A DNA stretch of 64,000 nucleotides from Ipomoea triloba (lineage: Eukaryota > Streptophyta > Magnoliopsida > Solanales > Convolvulaceae). The stretch lies in assembly GCF_003576645.1 (NCBI RefSeq), contig NC_044916.1:21502314-21566313 (forward strand). The letters run 5' to 3'. Both the position numbers and the translations under genes were made by a program. Under the pieces are notes generated by a model. The model saw nothing but the letters and a program-made list of their open reading frames with translations, was not told where the DNA came from and made no database searches. How positions within the stretch are numbered: the first letter of the stretch is position 1; each line of letters opens with the position of its first letter. Shown piece after piece: positions 34,502-46,129 of the stretch.

Positions 34502-35373
34502 TTAAGCTAACATCCTTATATCCGGCAACGCCTTCTGATGACGCCTTGATCTCCTCTCTCTCCCGCGCTTTTGAGGACCCTTTCTAACCGGAATATTGCC
34601 GGAAGCCTTGAGGGTTCCGTCTAGAATAGGGGGTGGAGGATGGACGACAGATGGAGGCGGGGGAGACCAGTGCTCGAGGATATCTCTATGGTAACCCTGC
34701 ATGATTGCAAAATTTGAAAACAATAACTATCCACGGGTTGATATGTATAGTATGTAAAGCAAAAAAATTGTGCCACGCATAATACTTTTTAGCAGAAATG
34801 CACTACTTTTTTATGTTTCCACTAAAAAAATATTACACATTTCACATTAAAAAATATTACACATTTCACGTGAGACAGTCTCATACAAGACTATTGCTCA
34901 AGAATATCACTATGGTAGCCTGCATAGTTGCAAAATTTGGAAATAATAACAAACTATCCACGGGTTGGATATAATCAATGTAAAGCGGGCTGGTATGTAA
35001 AGCGAAAATACAAAAACTTGTGTGAGACTATCTCAGGTGAGAAGCGTAATGCTTTTTAGTGAAAATGCAATACTTTTCTATAGGATCCTTTTCTATATGA
35101 AAATGCATTGTGGCGTTGATGGCAAAGAAGAAGAACACTACGAGTTTAAACCAGTTGAATTTCGAAAGGTTACCTGAACCACAAAGTTGCATCGTTCACA
35201 ATCCAGGAACATGTGTACAGTCCAATTCGTCTTTGACCTGATCTTGTCCCTTACGGTCGAGAAACTAATCTGGTCTCTAGGAGTGAAACGGTCTACTTCG
35301 TTGAACCAAAGGCAGGTGAAGAGATTAGAAATTGGAATGTGCTCCCGAACAATCACACATCCCTCGGGAACAT
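34502..35373 (-). pseudogene. 3' exons of a MUCI70/DUF616-like glycosyltransferase gene
   Basis: Two exons with GT-AG borders. 35373-35174 reads VPEGCVIVREHIPISNLFTC, then LWFNEVDRFTPRDQISFSTV and TVHMFLDCERCNFVVQ. 34696-34502 reads GYHRDILEHWSPPPP, then a proline-rich and a basic tail to the stop. The first block is the conserved core of DUF616 proteins such as Arabidopsis MUCI70, Golgi proteins needed for pectin/mucilage xylan. The N-terminal membrane anchor and earlier exons are absent upstream (35374-36808), so the gene is 5'-truncated here. The residue after DCER is Cys; my recollection is that the family has Arg there. Confidence 0.7.
34673..34990. repeat. Diverged tandem repeat around the MUCI70-like acceptor
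   Basis: The acceptor region of the last exon and its intron flank (34673-34760, with TGCAAAATTTG and CTATCCACGGGTTG) recurs in diverged form at about 34899-34990. It duplicates a splice-acceptor region without the rest of the exon. Confidence 0.6.
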
Positions 35374-36808
35374 CTGCATACCAAATTACGTAACAAAGAT
35401 TTTATCAAACACAAAGTAGTTGTTATCAACGCCAAAGTTCTCGTCCTAGAGGGAACAAAATAGGAAGACAAGGAATGTGTGATTGTTCCTATTTGTGTAA
35501 GGAATTTCAAAATATATGGTAGGCAGATAATTGAATTATATACACACAAATAAAGAATAAATTCAATACATAGGCCACTAGTTGTCATTTTAAAGTAAGA
35601 TAATAATAGTCAAAATGGTATTTTAACTATATTATAATTTCAAATTCGGTTAATGAAGTTTGATTGAAGTTATTTTTAATTCATTTTTTATAATATTAAG
35701 TTTATTATTGTTATATAAAATTTATATATTTACAAATTATATTAAAAGTATTTTTAAATATAAAAAATTAAATTTAAAAATAATTAAAAAAAATACGGAA
35801 GAAAATAAGCTAAGAAGAAAGAGTTTGTTTAATTAATGAATAGTAAACGTTATTATAAGTAAAATGAGACATGCGAAGTATCAATTTAAAAGAAATAGTT
35901 CTTCAATTATACAAAATTTACTTAATTAGTTGAGGGATCATTTTTGATGAATTTGATAGTTGATGATCAAATTAAGAGTTATAGTATAGATGAATGACTA
36001 TTTTAAATTTTAATGCCTTTAATAAAATTATAAAGTTGACTTGCAAGCTTTTATACGATATGAAAAATTTATTATTTATATATCTCGATTGAAAAAATAG
36101 AGTAATTTAATTTACTATAAGTTATATAAGGGCATGGCTCAATCATTATATTGTGTACCATTATTTACATGAACTACTAGTATATAACTATATAAGTTTA
36201 TTTTGAGTATACTACCTAAATTAAATATTTATCAATAATCTATAATGGTTCACAATATAATTTGTTGGTATGATTTGGGTATTAATATGATAAAAAATTT
36301 ACTTTGTATTTTCTATTTTTGGAGGAAGAAAAACATGCAAATGTCCATGCTCATCAACTATTATTTCTGCTTTTCATTTTTTATTTTTAAATAACCCTAC
36401 TGGTAGTCATACTCAATTGATAAAAAAGAACCCATTAATCCACAATTGATATCATTATATGTATACTATTTTTTTTTTTTGAAATACAATGTGTAATATT
36501 TGAAGTAAAGGTTTTTGACACATTAATATTTATATTCGCATGGGATGGGGGTATTGTTATGTTAGGATATTTTTAATAGTGAGGATTAAATGGGAGAAAG
36601 GGGAAGAACATGGTTAGAAGGGAGAGAAGATTATCTTCACGAGAGAAAGTTCTTTTTGGAGAAAAAGGATAGAAAGCCGTAAGCTCATATAGGAAACCAT
36701 TGTGGATGCGCTAATAAGAAGTGAGAAGTCTAATTGAAACATCTGTTTAGGAAACATGTGTATACTTTGCATAGTAAAGATTCGAAGGCAAATTTTGACA
36801 AAGAAAAC
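35374..36808. other. AT-rich intergenic region
   Basis: No upstream MUCI70-like exon, RNA gene or transposon terminus was recognised. T- and A-rich throughout. Confidence 0.4.
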
Positions 36809-39240
36809 CTAAACAAGTTTTTTCTTTAGGAAAAATCGTTTCAACTGCCATACTTGCAGAGCTAAAACAACGATGCAAACTCTCATAGACATCAAGCTGA
36901 ACCTTGCCACCCTAGCATTTGTTGTTATGCTGACTTTCTGCATCTTATAACCTCTGGAATTGCATAATTTTAGGAGCAAAATAAAAAAAGTTAGGATAAG
37001 AATAATCAACAACATTAATAATGTCAATTTTTTCTTTCTTTTTTTTTTTTTTGGTGTGGAGTGAGAAAGCTGAAAAAAAGACCTAGTTATGATTAATAAT
37101 ATAGTGTTGTAAATTGAACAAGTACTTACTTACCTGAGCATAAGACCAATTGTACTTCTACGAATTGCTTTCACTGTTTCTTCAAGCTTTTTCAACTCAA
37201 GCTCAAGACGTTACAATTAATAGAAAATTGGATAGGGTAAAATTTAGTGTCTTTTAAATATTTTATGTCAAATTTGGTCAATTTATAAAAGTCGGAGAAC
37301 TTAAAAAGAATGAAATAACAATTGAAATGTAAAGTATTAGTAGTACTGCTATAGCTAAGAGATAAAAAAAGAGTTTTATTAGGTGTGCTCCATATTTCTA
37401 CTCTCTAATTTTTACTCAATGATGTATTAATTGATGATTAGTTATCTTCATTTTATGGGTTTCAATGAAAATGTTAATATCAAAATTTTGTGAGAGGGAG
37501 TAAAAGTTGAAAGTAAAATTTGAGAGTAGGAGTATTATTTTTTATTAAAAATTACATATGGCTTGCTCCGCCCCCACCCCATCCCCTTTGCTTTCCAAAT
37601 GATATAGTAATAATGAAAAGTTTATGGTGGCTATTAATATGGGTGTAGCTTCTATTAGAAATAAGTCAAAAATTTTAAAAAGACTTTAGATTTGTACCAG
37701 GTACAAAAGAAGTTAGTGCGGATTGACACCATTAAATTTTGAAGTAATAAAAAGTGCATCAATGAAAGTGTCACCTCTATTTTCTCAACTCTTGCAACTG
37801 ATTCCCAATCCTTTGTAGAAATCCTAATTTTCCAGTCAATGCTAGCAGTTAAACCCCCACTCGAATTATGTCCATCAACCCTAAAACATGCAACATAGAT
37901 TCCTTCCTCAGTAGTTGTGAAGCTAAATTCTCCCATTGTCACATTCTCCTTGTGATATAGGCTGTTTCCAAGCGGTGATGTAACCTGCACATTATAAGAA
38001 AAAAGAGATGGTGAAAAGTATTTACCAATTCAGTTCAAAACTTCATATATGAAATGTTCATCTGCCCTGGCATGAAACTCATTGAAAGGAAAAATTCAAC
38101 CAAGTTAGTGGGGATGTTTCTAAATTTGACTCACAATAGACGTGATCATTTTAAGCTGACTTATCTTCTTGTGATGTTTTACTGATTAGAGTCACGAGAT
38201 TAGACTTACCCAGTAAACACCTTCAGTAGTAGTTGTGAGTTTCTCTCTTTAAAAAAAAAACTCATTCAAACCATCATCAATCCAAATTGAATGAAGTTTG
38301 GTCCGGGACGATCTCGAATTTGAGCACTTATGAATGTAATAGTAGATGTTAAGTTTGATTTACGGATTGGAAACTCAATTTAGCTAACAGATACATACCA
38401 ATTTTACCAAAAAAAAAAAGAAGAGTTAATCACCATTTTACTCCCTTAATTGTTTTTCCCAACTGTCAATGTAGTCTCTAGTTTTCAATTTCAACTGCTA
38501 TCTTTGAATTGTTTAAAATTTCGTCAATTAAATATTTCAATGACCAAAATGATGAGTTTCACATTTTTTAAGATTTCGTCAATTTGATTCCTAAAAGGAT
38601 TTAATTGGCGAAATTTTAAACAATTCGCATATCAAATTTGTTAAAATTGAAAACTACATATTAAGATACCAAAATGTTGATTTCCCAAAACAAAAATAAT
38701 GGAATGACTAAAGTTTCATGGCTTGTGAGCGAAGATCTGTGAAAAATCTCAACCTCAAAACAGCTACATCACAGAATCTCTGCTTCTGCTGAGTCTCAAT
38801 AACTTCTAATTCAATGATTCAATCAACCTATAGATAACGCAAAACCGCAAAAACTATTCCTTTTCTATACAGAATTCGATCGAATATATGGATTGAGTTA
38901 GGCAAAATTTCTCCCTCCCTCGTGCTTATACCAAATCCAATCAAAATCAATGTATTTTTGTACTAGTAAAAATATGAATGGAGCACACGGTGAGGACGAG
39001 ATTTAAGGGGAAAAAGGTTTAACCTCGACGGCGATGGTGGGGGCGGGGTCGGCGCGTGAAGGCGAGAAAGAATAGTAATTTCCCAAAACGATTACGTCGG
39101 TGTAGATTTTCTCCGACAGGCACTTGGAGCCGGTCTCCGGCAAATGAAACCAAATGCCTTCACCATTCTGTGAGAGTATGAAGAGGATCGTCAGTGACAG
39201 CAGCCATTTGCGACCTCTCTCTGATGAAGTGACCTGAGTC
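36809..39240 (-). CDS. p24 delta-type (emp24/gp25L/TMED) cargo receptor, 5' end disturbed
   Basis: Type I membrane protein of the early secretory pathway that cycles in COPI/COPII vesicles. Exons on the minus strand are: about 39200-39024 (hydrophobic signal WLLSLTILFILS, then IWFHLPETGSKCLSEKI of the GOLD domain), 37984-37775 (ENVTMGEFSFTTTEEGIYVACF, IDWKIRISTKDWESVA), about 37201-37134 (coiled coil LELKKLEETVKAIRRS) and 36953-36809. The last has the transmembrane segment after NARVARFSLM and the tail LKRFFLKKKLV, which holds the FF and KKXX sorting signals. Phases fit. No in-frame ATG precedes the signal sequence before Copia A LTR-like DNA begins near 39230; the next in-frame ATG (39335) lies inside that LTR. 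The start has therefore been lost or replaced. Confidence 0.75.
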
Positions 39241-39443
39241 AAAACTCCAAGGGTAGCTTTGTATTTTCCTATTTCCAGTCTGTCATAACTGCAGTCTGTT
39301 ACAACTGCCTGCTCTTGTATATAAAGGCAGTTCACATTTTATTTCAAGAAAGTTCTGTAAGAATAATTCTCCAATATTAAAACACAGTTTCAGTTCTCTC
39401 TTCTAGAATGCTTCTAGCTAAGCTCCATTGAGACAATTCGTCA
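39230..39443 (+). mobile_element. 5' LTR (or part) of Copia element A
   Basis: Sequence ending CGTCA sits directly before TGGTATAAGAGC (39444-39455), a near match to the initiator-Met-tRNA primer-binding site. A TATA box (TATATAAAGG, about 39317) lies inside it. The left LTR edge is uncertain because it merges with the p24 5' exon. Confidence 0.6.
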
Positions 39444-39481
39444 TGGTATAAGAGCGCCGGACCTACGCCGCAGCGGTCGTT

Positions 39482-40183
39482 ATGGATGAATCCGGCGAAG
39501 GAAATTCAGCAAGACAAGCAGCAACTCTAGTCTCTGCGATTCGGAATCCAGAAAATCAGAATCCATCGCAACAAACTGATGAGTTCGATGATCCAATGTA
39601 CCTTCATATCACCGAGAATCCAAACTTGATTCTCGTTTCTCCTTCTCTCTCCGAGAACAACTATGCATCTTGGAGTAGATCGATAAAAATAGCCTTGGAA
39701 GTCAAAAACAAATTTGGATTTGTGAGTGGAGCCATTCCAGAACCAGATGTTGATGATCCTAAATATGCTGTGTGGAAGAGATGCAATAATATAGTCTGCT
39801 CGTGGATCCTAAAGTCTCTCAACTCCACGATTGCAGAAAGTGTTCTCTACTTTGAGAAAGCAGCAGACATATGGAAGGCACTCAAGAAGAGATACTCACA
39901 AGCAGATCCTCACAAGATTGCAGAAGTTCAGAATGAGATTTTCAGAAATATGCAAGGTAACATGTCAATCAATGAATACTTCACAAAGTGTAATGCATTG
40001 TGGGAAAAGTTAAAGGCTATGAGACCTCTTCCTATATGTGAATGTGTGCCTAGATGCTCGTGTACTCTTCTTGACAAAATACATAAAGAAAGAGAAGATG
40101 ATCAAGTCATCAGGTTTTTGGAAGGATTAAATGATGAATTTGAAAGCATAAAATCTGGAGTCCTTGTCATGGATCCGGTTCCA
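39482..40183 (+). pseudogene. gag: Copia element A gag, interrupted
   Basis: A Met start, then a Ty1/Copia gag of the UBN2/DUF4219 type: NLILVSPSLSENNYASWSRS, then YAVWKRCNNIVCSWILKSL, then AADIWKALKKRYSQ, INEYFTKCNALWEKL, and VIRFLEGLNDEFESIKS. The reading reaches LVMDPVP at 40183 and then runs into the LTR of element B, so the zinc knuckle and all of pol are cut off. No continuation of A is seen downstream in this window. Gag forms the virus-like particle of the element. Confidence 0.85.
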
Positions 40184-40667
40184 TGTTGCGCCCGCGGAAG
40201 TGGTATAGATCAGATTGCAACAATAATTTGAGAAAGAAAAATAAATGAGGCACAGATTTTACGTGGAAAACCCCTAAACAAATTAGGGTAAAAACCACGG
40301 GCAAGGGTAGAAGAATTTCACTATGAGAAAATAGGAGTTACAACCACTCTCTAACTAACAAGGAGAAAACAAGGATAATTCTCTCTTGCTAGGAAGGAGA
40401 AATACACTCAACAAACTCTCTAATATCTCTAGTATATGAGGGAAGAATAGAATGATTTGGGATGGCTAAAATGGCAAAATGACCTCCCTATTTATAGTTG
40501 TAGATTTGGGGTCATTTTGTAATTAGCCTAAAATGTAGGGACCAAACAATAAATAGTTTTGTTCAAACTTTGTAGGTGCCTAACATTCCTAACTCCATTT
40601 AAATATTGTAGCTTGCCAAACTTTGTGTGCTACCTAATGTGGCTGCTGCCTACATTCTCTGCCGACA
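40184..40667 (-). mobile_element. 3' LTR of Copia element B (minus strand)
   Basis: 484 bp, TG...CA bounded: on the minus strand TGTCGGCAGAGAATG to CGGGCGCAACA. Just before it on the minus strand is the polypurine-like AAGTGGGAGAT. The element inserted into the gag of A. Its other LTR is not in view. Confidence 0.8.
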
Positions 40668-40742
40668 ATCTCCCACTTGAAGATTAGATTGTAACAATCA
40701 TATCTTCACACCATTCTTTCTACCTTGCACTTTCCATGTCGC

Positions 40743-41981
40743 TTACGTCTCTATCAGGCCACAGGAAGATCGACACCAAGTAAACTTATCAACATTGATT
40801 ACCTTTGTCAGGAAATTTGCTACGTTGTCCGTGGTATGGATTTTCTGCAAATCTACTGTCCCTTCTTCCACCTTCTCTCGGATGAAATGGTACTGCACTC
40901 GTATGTGTTTCGTCCTTGAATGAAATGCAGGATTCCTTGCTAGATGCAAGGCACTCTGACTGTCACAAAACAAAGAGACAAACTCTTGTTTGTGCCCGAG
41001 CTCCTCCAATAGCATTTTCAACCAAATTGCTTCTTTACTGGCTTGTGTAGCTGCTACGTATTCTGCTTCTGTTGTTGACGTAGCCACAACTGCTTGCAGT
41101 TTTGAAACCCAGCTTACAGCTCCACCAGCAACTTTGAACACATATCCTGTCGTAGATTTACTTTTATCCAAATCCCCTGCATAGTCAGAATCCACATACC
41201 CGTTGATAAGAAAGTCTGATCCTCCATAACATAATGCAACATCTGAGGTCCCCTTGATGTATCTTAGGATCCTCTTCACACAGTTCCAATGCTCTCTGCC
41301 TGGATTCGCCATGTACCGACTAACTACTCCCACTGCTTGCGCAATGTCTGGTCTTGTACATATCATAGCGAACATTAGACTCCCCACCGCTGATGCATAC
41401 GGTACTCAAGACATCTCCATCCTCCCTTCTTCATTGCTAGGACTCATACTTGAGGATACTTTGAGATTAATAGGAAGAGGGGTAGAAATTGCTTACAATC
41501 TTGCATGCTGAAACGTGACAAGATTTTCTTTAAATAATTCTTTGAGAAAGCCAAATCTTCCTATTACCTCTGTCTCGGTGAATTTGCATCCCTAGAATCT
41601 TGTTTGCTGGTCCCAAGTCCTTCATTTCGAATTCCCTAGCCAGTTGTGCCTTCAATTCATCAATGTGATCTTTGTTGGGGCCTGCGACCAACATGTCATC
41701 TACATACAACAGCAATATAACAAAGTTATCTTTTCCAAACCTCTTGAAATATGCACAAGGGTCTGCATTCAGTCTGTTGTATCCAAGGCACATGATGAAG
41801 GAATCAAATCTCTTATACCAACACCTTGGCGCCTGCTTTAAACTGTACAGAGATTTGTTCAAACCTGCAAACCAAGTTCTGATTCTCTTTGTCTTCAAAT
41901 CCTTCAGGCTGGAGCATATATATCTCTTCTTCAAGATCTCCATGAAGAAAAGCCGTTTTCACATCTAGCTGCTCTAGATGT
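40743..41981 (-). pseudogene. pol: Copia element B pol remnant (RT and RNase H)
   Basis: Minus strand 41943-41530: reverse-transcriptase end with [37 protein letters not shown] (catalytic YVDD box) and MKDLGPANKILGM. 41387-40743: MFAMICTRPDIAQAVGVVSR, SDYAGDLDKSKSTTGYVF of RNase H, TTEAEYVAATQASKEAIW, SRTKHIRVQYHFIREKV. The RT and RNase H parts are in different frames, so at least one frameshift lies in about 41390-41530. Gag, protease, integrase and the N-terminal RT are missing because element C entered at 41982. Clade is probably Tork-like, inferred from motif style only. Confidence 0.85.
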
Positions 41982-42270
41982 TGTTAGGAACATCATGTAA
42001 TAGGTTTTGATGATACCAACTGTTAAGTAAGAATCCCCAAGTCGATACATAGGCAAACAATGTAAGTTCGATAAGTAAACTAAGAGCGAAAATACAACCG
42101 GGTAATTTGAGCTCAACTCGGGAAATATTTAAGCTTAAGGTAAACTTGTTTGAACAACTTAGAAGTTTTCGTGTTGTAAGCAAACAGATAGATCAGAAGC
42201 AGGCACGAGACAACTCTGGAGGAATAAGGGTCTACGAGACATCAACTAAGTCTCGAGACACAAGCCAAGT

Positions 42271-42344
42271 TCGAGAGGTAAGGACCTCTCGATATACCTA
42301 TCGAGTTCGAGACGTAAAGAATATTCGAGAGATAGACCTCTCGA
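42271..42344. repeat. Paired hairpins in LTR 1
   Basis: TCGAGAGGT-AAGG-ACCTCTCGA (42271-42292) is a perfect 9-bp stem with a 4-nt loop. TCGAGAG-ATAGAC-CTCTCGA (42325-42344) has a 7-bp stem. Both are conserved in LTR 2 (first hairpin at 54178-54199). Nearby TCTCGAGACA and TTCGAGACG variants add to the cluster. Confidence 0.85.
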
Positions 42345-43147
42345 TACATGGGATTGAAACATCAAGTGGTCGAGACATCTTTATGGTCTCGATAAACCGG
42401 CACTTCTCCAAGAGGCTGAATGTTAGTCAACATGTGCAGATAAAATACTCTAAGTTTGGAGAAGAAGAATATCATGGAGATAAAATATTGAAGAGGTGCT
42501 GAGCGGAGGTTTCAAAATGGACGGAAGTGGATGACACGTCAGACCTCCACCACAAACGGTCAAGAAGTGCACCAATCCTGAAGTGGTCAGATTCCCCAAA
42601 CAAGGAATGATGGGAACATAAAAAGAGTAACTTTATCCAAAAGAAGCAAGTGAAGCATGAACTCAAGAAAGTGGAATATGGAATATTCACTACAAAACAA
42701 AAGGCTCAAGTTACAAGACCACTACTCCATGAAAAATGCTGAAATTGTGCAAAGACCCATGTTCGGCGTGGGAGACCAATTTCAAACGGAATAGTTTTCC
42801 CTCCAACGGAATATTCTTCTACTCTCATATATAAGGACGTAAAGACACAGAAGAAAAAGGTTGTGAAAGAGGTCAAGAGGTTAACAAGAGGTGTCTGATA
42901 AAAACGTTCCAGTGCAAAGTGCTTAACTTGGAATATCATCCTGATATTCAATACAGCGAGAGAGAACACATCTTAGTGTTCGAAGAGAGTTACAAAGCTA
43001 AACTGTCATACATCCAGAAGGTGACCAAAGCTGCTCTACATCAAAGTTGATTCAACGATAGCTTGTGGTCAGATTGGAGATTGTTACATTCAACTGTGAC
43101 TATCAACAACGTCTTGCTTTGATTAAGCAAGGGAGGTGGAGTATCCT

Positions 43148-43420
43148 GGCTGCTGTCCGAGCGAAAGAAACCTGAGGCTTGACGCGGGCTTGGTGATCAA
43201 AGGTCAAGTGCTCGAGAGGTGGAGTAACTGGAAGCGGGGAGAAAAACCTGAGGAGAGGCGGAGTAACCTGGCTGCTGTCCGAGCGAAAGAAACCTGAGGC
43301 TTGACGCGGGCTTGGTGATCAAAGGTCAAGTGCTCGAGAGGTGGAGTAACTGGAAGCGGGGCGAAAAACCTGAGGCTTGAGGCGGGCTTGGTGATCAAAG
43401 CTCAAGCGCTCGTTATTGTA
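43148..43420. repeat. 122-bp minisatellite in LTR 1 (two units and a partial)
   Basis: Units start GGCTGCTGTCCGAGCGAAAG at 43148 and 43270. Each contains GTGCTCGAGAGGTGGAGTAA. LTR 2 has four units, so copy number differs between the two LTRs. Confidence 0.9.
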
Positions 43421-43780
43421 CTAGAAAGGGAAGTTTTTAGTGCAATCCTTCCAGGGAGTTTCTGGAAGAAGAGTGGAAGTAGGCGGGTTGGCCGAACCAC
43501 TTAAAAATCTCTCTTGCATTTACTTTCTGTTCTTATCTCTCGCTAACTTCTCGATTGCACTGCATATAATCACACCTCTCGAACTAACCCAAACTCGTGC
43601 TAACCAAAAAGGGGATAATATTTCCGCTGCGCATAAAACTTTGTCTTCACCTCGTGAGGTATCGAACCTAAACATCCTAAGTTCAATACACACGAGAGGT
43701 CGAAAAGATTTGCAAAATCTTATACAAGTCTTTTCCCCCCCCCCTCTAGACTTGTACCCCATCCCCTTGGGACCAACAAT

Positions 43781-43792
43781 TGGTATCAGAGC
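43781..43792 (+). other. Primer-binding site of element C, internal 1
   Basis: TGGTATCAGAGC, complementary to the 3' end of initiator Met-tRNA, two bases after the LTR end. It is standard for Copia elements. Confidence 0.92.
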
Positions 43793-43891
43793 AAGTTCTC
43801 TGATCGATATAAACCTTTGTTTATATTGCCTAGAGATCCTTCTTTGAAAAATCTTCTTAAATATTTTCAAAGCACGAGATAATTTTTCAAT

Positions 43892-46129
43892 ATGGACAGC
43901 ATGTTGTCGAGACATCTTCTCTTTGATCTTAGCAGGTTTGACGACTGGAAAACACGCATGCTTGCGTACTTATCAGCCCTCCATGATGAGATGGCCGAGG
44001 TTATAACTTCTGGACCAGTCAAGATCCTAATGGTTAATACTGCTGCAGTTCAAACCCAAGAAACACCAAAGTACATCCCAAAACCTAGGGAAGAATGGAC
44101 CAGTGATGATAGGAAGAGAAACAACCTGGACAATATTGCCAAGGATATTCTCTTCAGAGCTATAGACGAAACCATCTTCCCAAAAGTGAGGAAGTGCAAA
44201 ACGGCAAAAGAGGTATGGGATACTTTGATGTTAATTGGTGAAGGTGACGAACAGGAAAAGGAAAACAAGCTCACCGTGGCCATGAAGAAGTTCGAAGACT
44301 TCAAGATGAAGCCAGGAGAGAGCATCGACAGCATGGAGTCTCGGTTCATGAAGCTCACAACCGAGATCAGTGACCTTGAAAAGGAGATCCCACAAAAGGA
44401 GCTGAACCTGAAGGTCTTACGTGGCCTCACTAAGGAGTGGGAAGTAAAGGTGATCACGATGAGAGATCACCGAGATCTGAAGGAAACCACAACAGACAAA
44501 CTCTTCCGGGATCTCAAAGCCTTCGAGTTCGAGATGTTCCCAAGAGATGAGGACATTGTGGATCGACGAAACGTAGCACTTGTTGCTGAGCAACCATCCA
44601 CATCTTCAAGGTCAGACTCTAATCCTATGAATGTTATGTCTGACGAACAGTTTGCTCTCTTTGTGAGAAAGTTCAGGAAATACATGAAGATGAACCAGGA
44701 GAGCAACAAAAGTTCACCTTCCTCCTCAAGAAGGAAAAATGAGAGATATCCATCCAGAAGGACGGAGGAGGAAAATCAGGGTCTATGCTACAACTGTAGA
44801 AGACCGGGACATTTCAAGGCCGAATGCCCTTACCCACTAGTAAGCAAGCATCAGGGCCAAGAAGGCAAGGATTCCAAGAGAATAGAGGAATCCAGGGAGA
44901 AGCCAACACAAGGTGGCTTCAAAGGATCATCAAAGACGTATCAGCGCAGGAAGGCGCTTGTTGCTGAAGAATTCGAGAGGACAATCGAGGAGTCCGAGAC
45001 GTCGAGCTCCAGCGAAAGCAGCAGCAGCTCAGAGGATGAGAGGGGGCTCATCTGCTTATACACCGAGGAAGAGGAGAATCAATGCCTAATGGCCATTGAC
45101 AACGAGGTAACCTCTACTCCTACATCTCGCTGCTCTACTTCTACCTCTCGTTGTTCTTCATTTAAAAGCGATGAGGACCCCTTCGAGATGTTGGAATCGC
45201 TCAGAAGGAACCTTAACATCGCCAATAGCACTCATGCTAGAGTGATGGATGAAAACAGCAAGCTAACTGCTGAAAGAGATATGCTTAAGAACGTCTCGAA
45301 AGAGAATTTGGAGCTGACTCTCAAAGTAAGTGAGTTAGAAGCCAAAGTAATCCTACTATCTGAAGAGTGCAAAGCTCGAGAGACGAGAGAGCTTAATCTT
45401 CGAAAGGTCATAGCATCATACACTAATTCCTCCAAAGCTATGGAGAAAATGGTGGTTGATCACAGACCTACAAGTGATAGAACCGGTCTAGGGTTCCATC
45501 AAGACCATCTCTCGAGAGATAAACAGACCAATGGTTTGGGAACTTCAAGAAATGGAGGATCTCAACCCAAACCAAATAAAGGTCATAAAGGACCAACAGA
45601 AAAGACCAGAGTAGCTATTCATAAACCGTCCCTATACACCAGCAATGGAAAGTATAGGAAAGCTACGAAGAATGGCCGGGTAAACAATATCGAGAGATCA
45701 CCTTGCTATCTCTCGCAAGGCCATTCCAAGTACAAAAAGAGCTACACTCCATATAATGCACCTCAAGGCAAATATGGAAGGTCTGAGATCCACATAGTTA
45801 GGAACTCACGGATGGAGAAAGGAAGACTCTATCCATCTAGTGAGAATTGGTCATCAAATCACAAGTTCTGGAAGAAACCTCACTTTCAGCAATTTCACAT
45901 GACCAAACAGCGTATGAAAGGCATGGTGCATAAGCCGGTCGAAAAGTCTCTACCTAAGTTGATTTATGCACCAAAGAGGCCTAAAACCTTTGCTAGCATT
46001 CCTTATAATTATCAAACGTACAATGGCTACATTGCGCCTAGGCCTGGAATAATGGGCACAAGGTATAAATGGATGCCTAAACTCACTAACCCACCAGGAC
46101 CCAAAGTTTGGGTACCTAAACTTGCTTGA
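43892..46129 (+). CDS. gag: Element C gag, internal copy 1 (745 aa)
   Basis: Structural polyprotein of a SIRE-type Copia element. Residues 1-200 carry the UBN2-type gag domain ([60 protein letters not shown]). A CCHC zinc knuckle [14 protein letters not shown] lies at about 299-312. A Ser/Glu-rich segment sits at about 365-390, a coiled-coil-prone region at about 440-510 ([20 protein letters not shown]), and a basic, Tyr-rich tail follows to 745. Unusually long for a Copia gag, which fits the SIRE clade. ATG is at 43892, 100 bases after the primer-binding site. It ends TGA at 46127-46129, overlapping the pol frame by about ten bases. No residue differences from copy 2 were noticed. A strong donor-like AAA|GTAAGT occurs at 45325/45326. 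Confidence 0.93.
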   Translation: MDSMLSRHLLFDLSRFDDWKTRMLAYLSALHDEMAEVITSGPVKILMVNTAAVQTQETPKYIPKPREEWTSDDRKRNNLDNIAKDILFRAIDETIFPKVRKCKTAKEVWDTLMLIGEGDEQEKENKLTVAMKKFEDFKMKPGESIDSMESRFMKLTTEISDLEKEIPQKELNLKVLRGLTKEWEVKVITMRDHRDLKETTTDKLFRDLKAFEFEMFPRDEDIVDRRNVALVAEQPSTSSRSDSNPMNVMSDEQFALFVRKFRKYMKMNQESNKSSPSSSRRKNERYPSRRTEEENQGLCYNCRRPGHFKAECPYPLVSKHQGQEGKDSKRIEESREKPTQGGFKGSSKTYQRRKALVAEEFERTIEESETSSSSESSSSSEDERGLICLYTEEEENQCLMAIDNEVTSTPTSRCSTSTSRCSSFKSDEDPFEMLESLRRNLNIANSTHARVMDENSKLTAERDMLKNVSKENLELTLKVSELEAKVILLSEECKARETRELNLRKVIASYTNSSKAMEKMVVDHRPTSDRTGLGFHQDHLSRDKQTNGLGTSRNGGSQPKPNKGHKGPTEKTRVAIHKPSLYTSNGKYRKATKNGRVNNIERSPCYLSQGHSKYKKSYTPYNAPQGKYGRSEIHIVRNSRMEKGRLYPSSENWSSNHKFWKKPHFQQFHMTKQRMKGMVHKPVEKSLPKLIYAPKRPKTFASIPYNYQTYNGYIAPRPGIMGTRYKWMPKLTNPPGPKVWVPKLA

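Larger units (their letters stand above)
41982..43778 (+). mobile_element. LTR 1 of SIRE/Maximus-type Copia element C
   Basis: 1797 bp, from TGTTAGGAACATCATG to GGGACCAACA, followed by AT and the primer-binding site. It contains hairpins of the TTCGAGAGGT motif at its left, a TATA-like CTCATATATAAGG at about 42824, and two full copies plus a partial copy of a 122-bp tandem repeat at 43135-43420. Length and position match the long LTRs of SIRE-type elements. It inserted into the pol of element B. Confidence 0.9.

Noticed and set aside
43148..43420. Regular 122-bp repeats resembling a repeat-spacer array
   Set aside because: The whole unit repeats with no unique spacers, lies inside an LTR of a plant retrotransposon, and differs in number between sister LTRs; it is a minisatellite, not CRISPR.
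44050..44709. Minus-strand ORFs of 135 and 80 codons inside gag
   Set aside because: Antisense shadows of the gag reading frame, duplicated in the second gag; no motif.
46126..46128. TTG at 46126 as the true pol start
   Set aside because: Plant translation rarely starts at TTG and Copia pol is normally made fused to gag; the position is simply where the frame opens after a stop.
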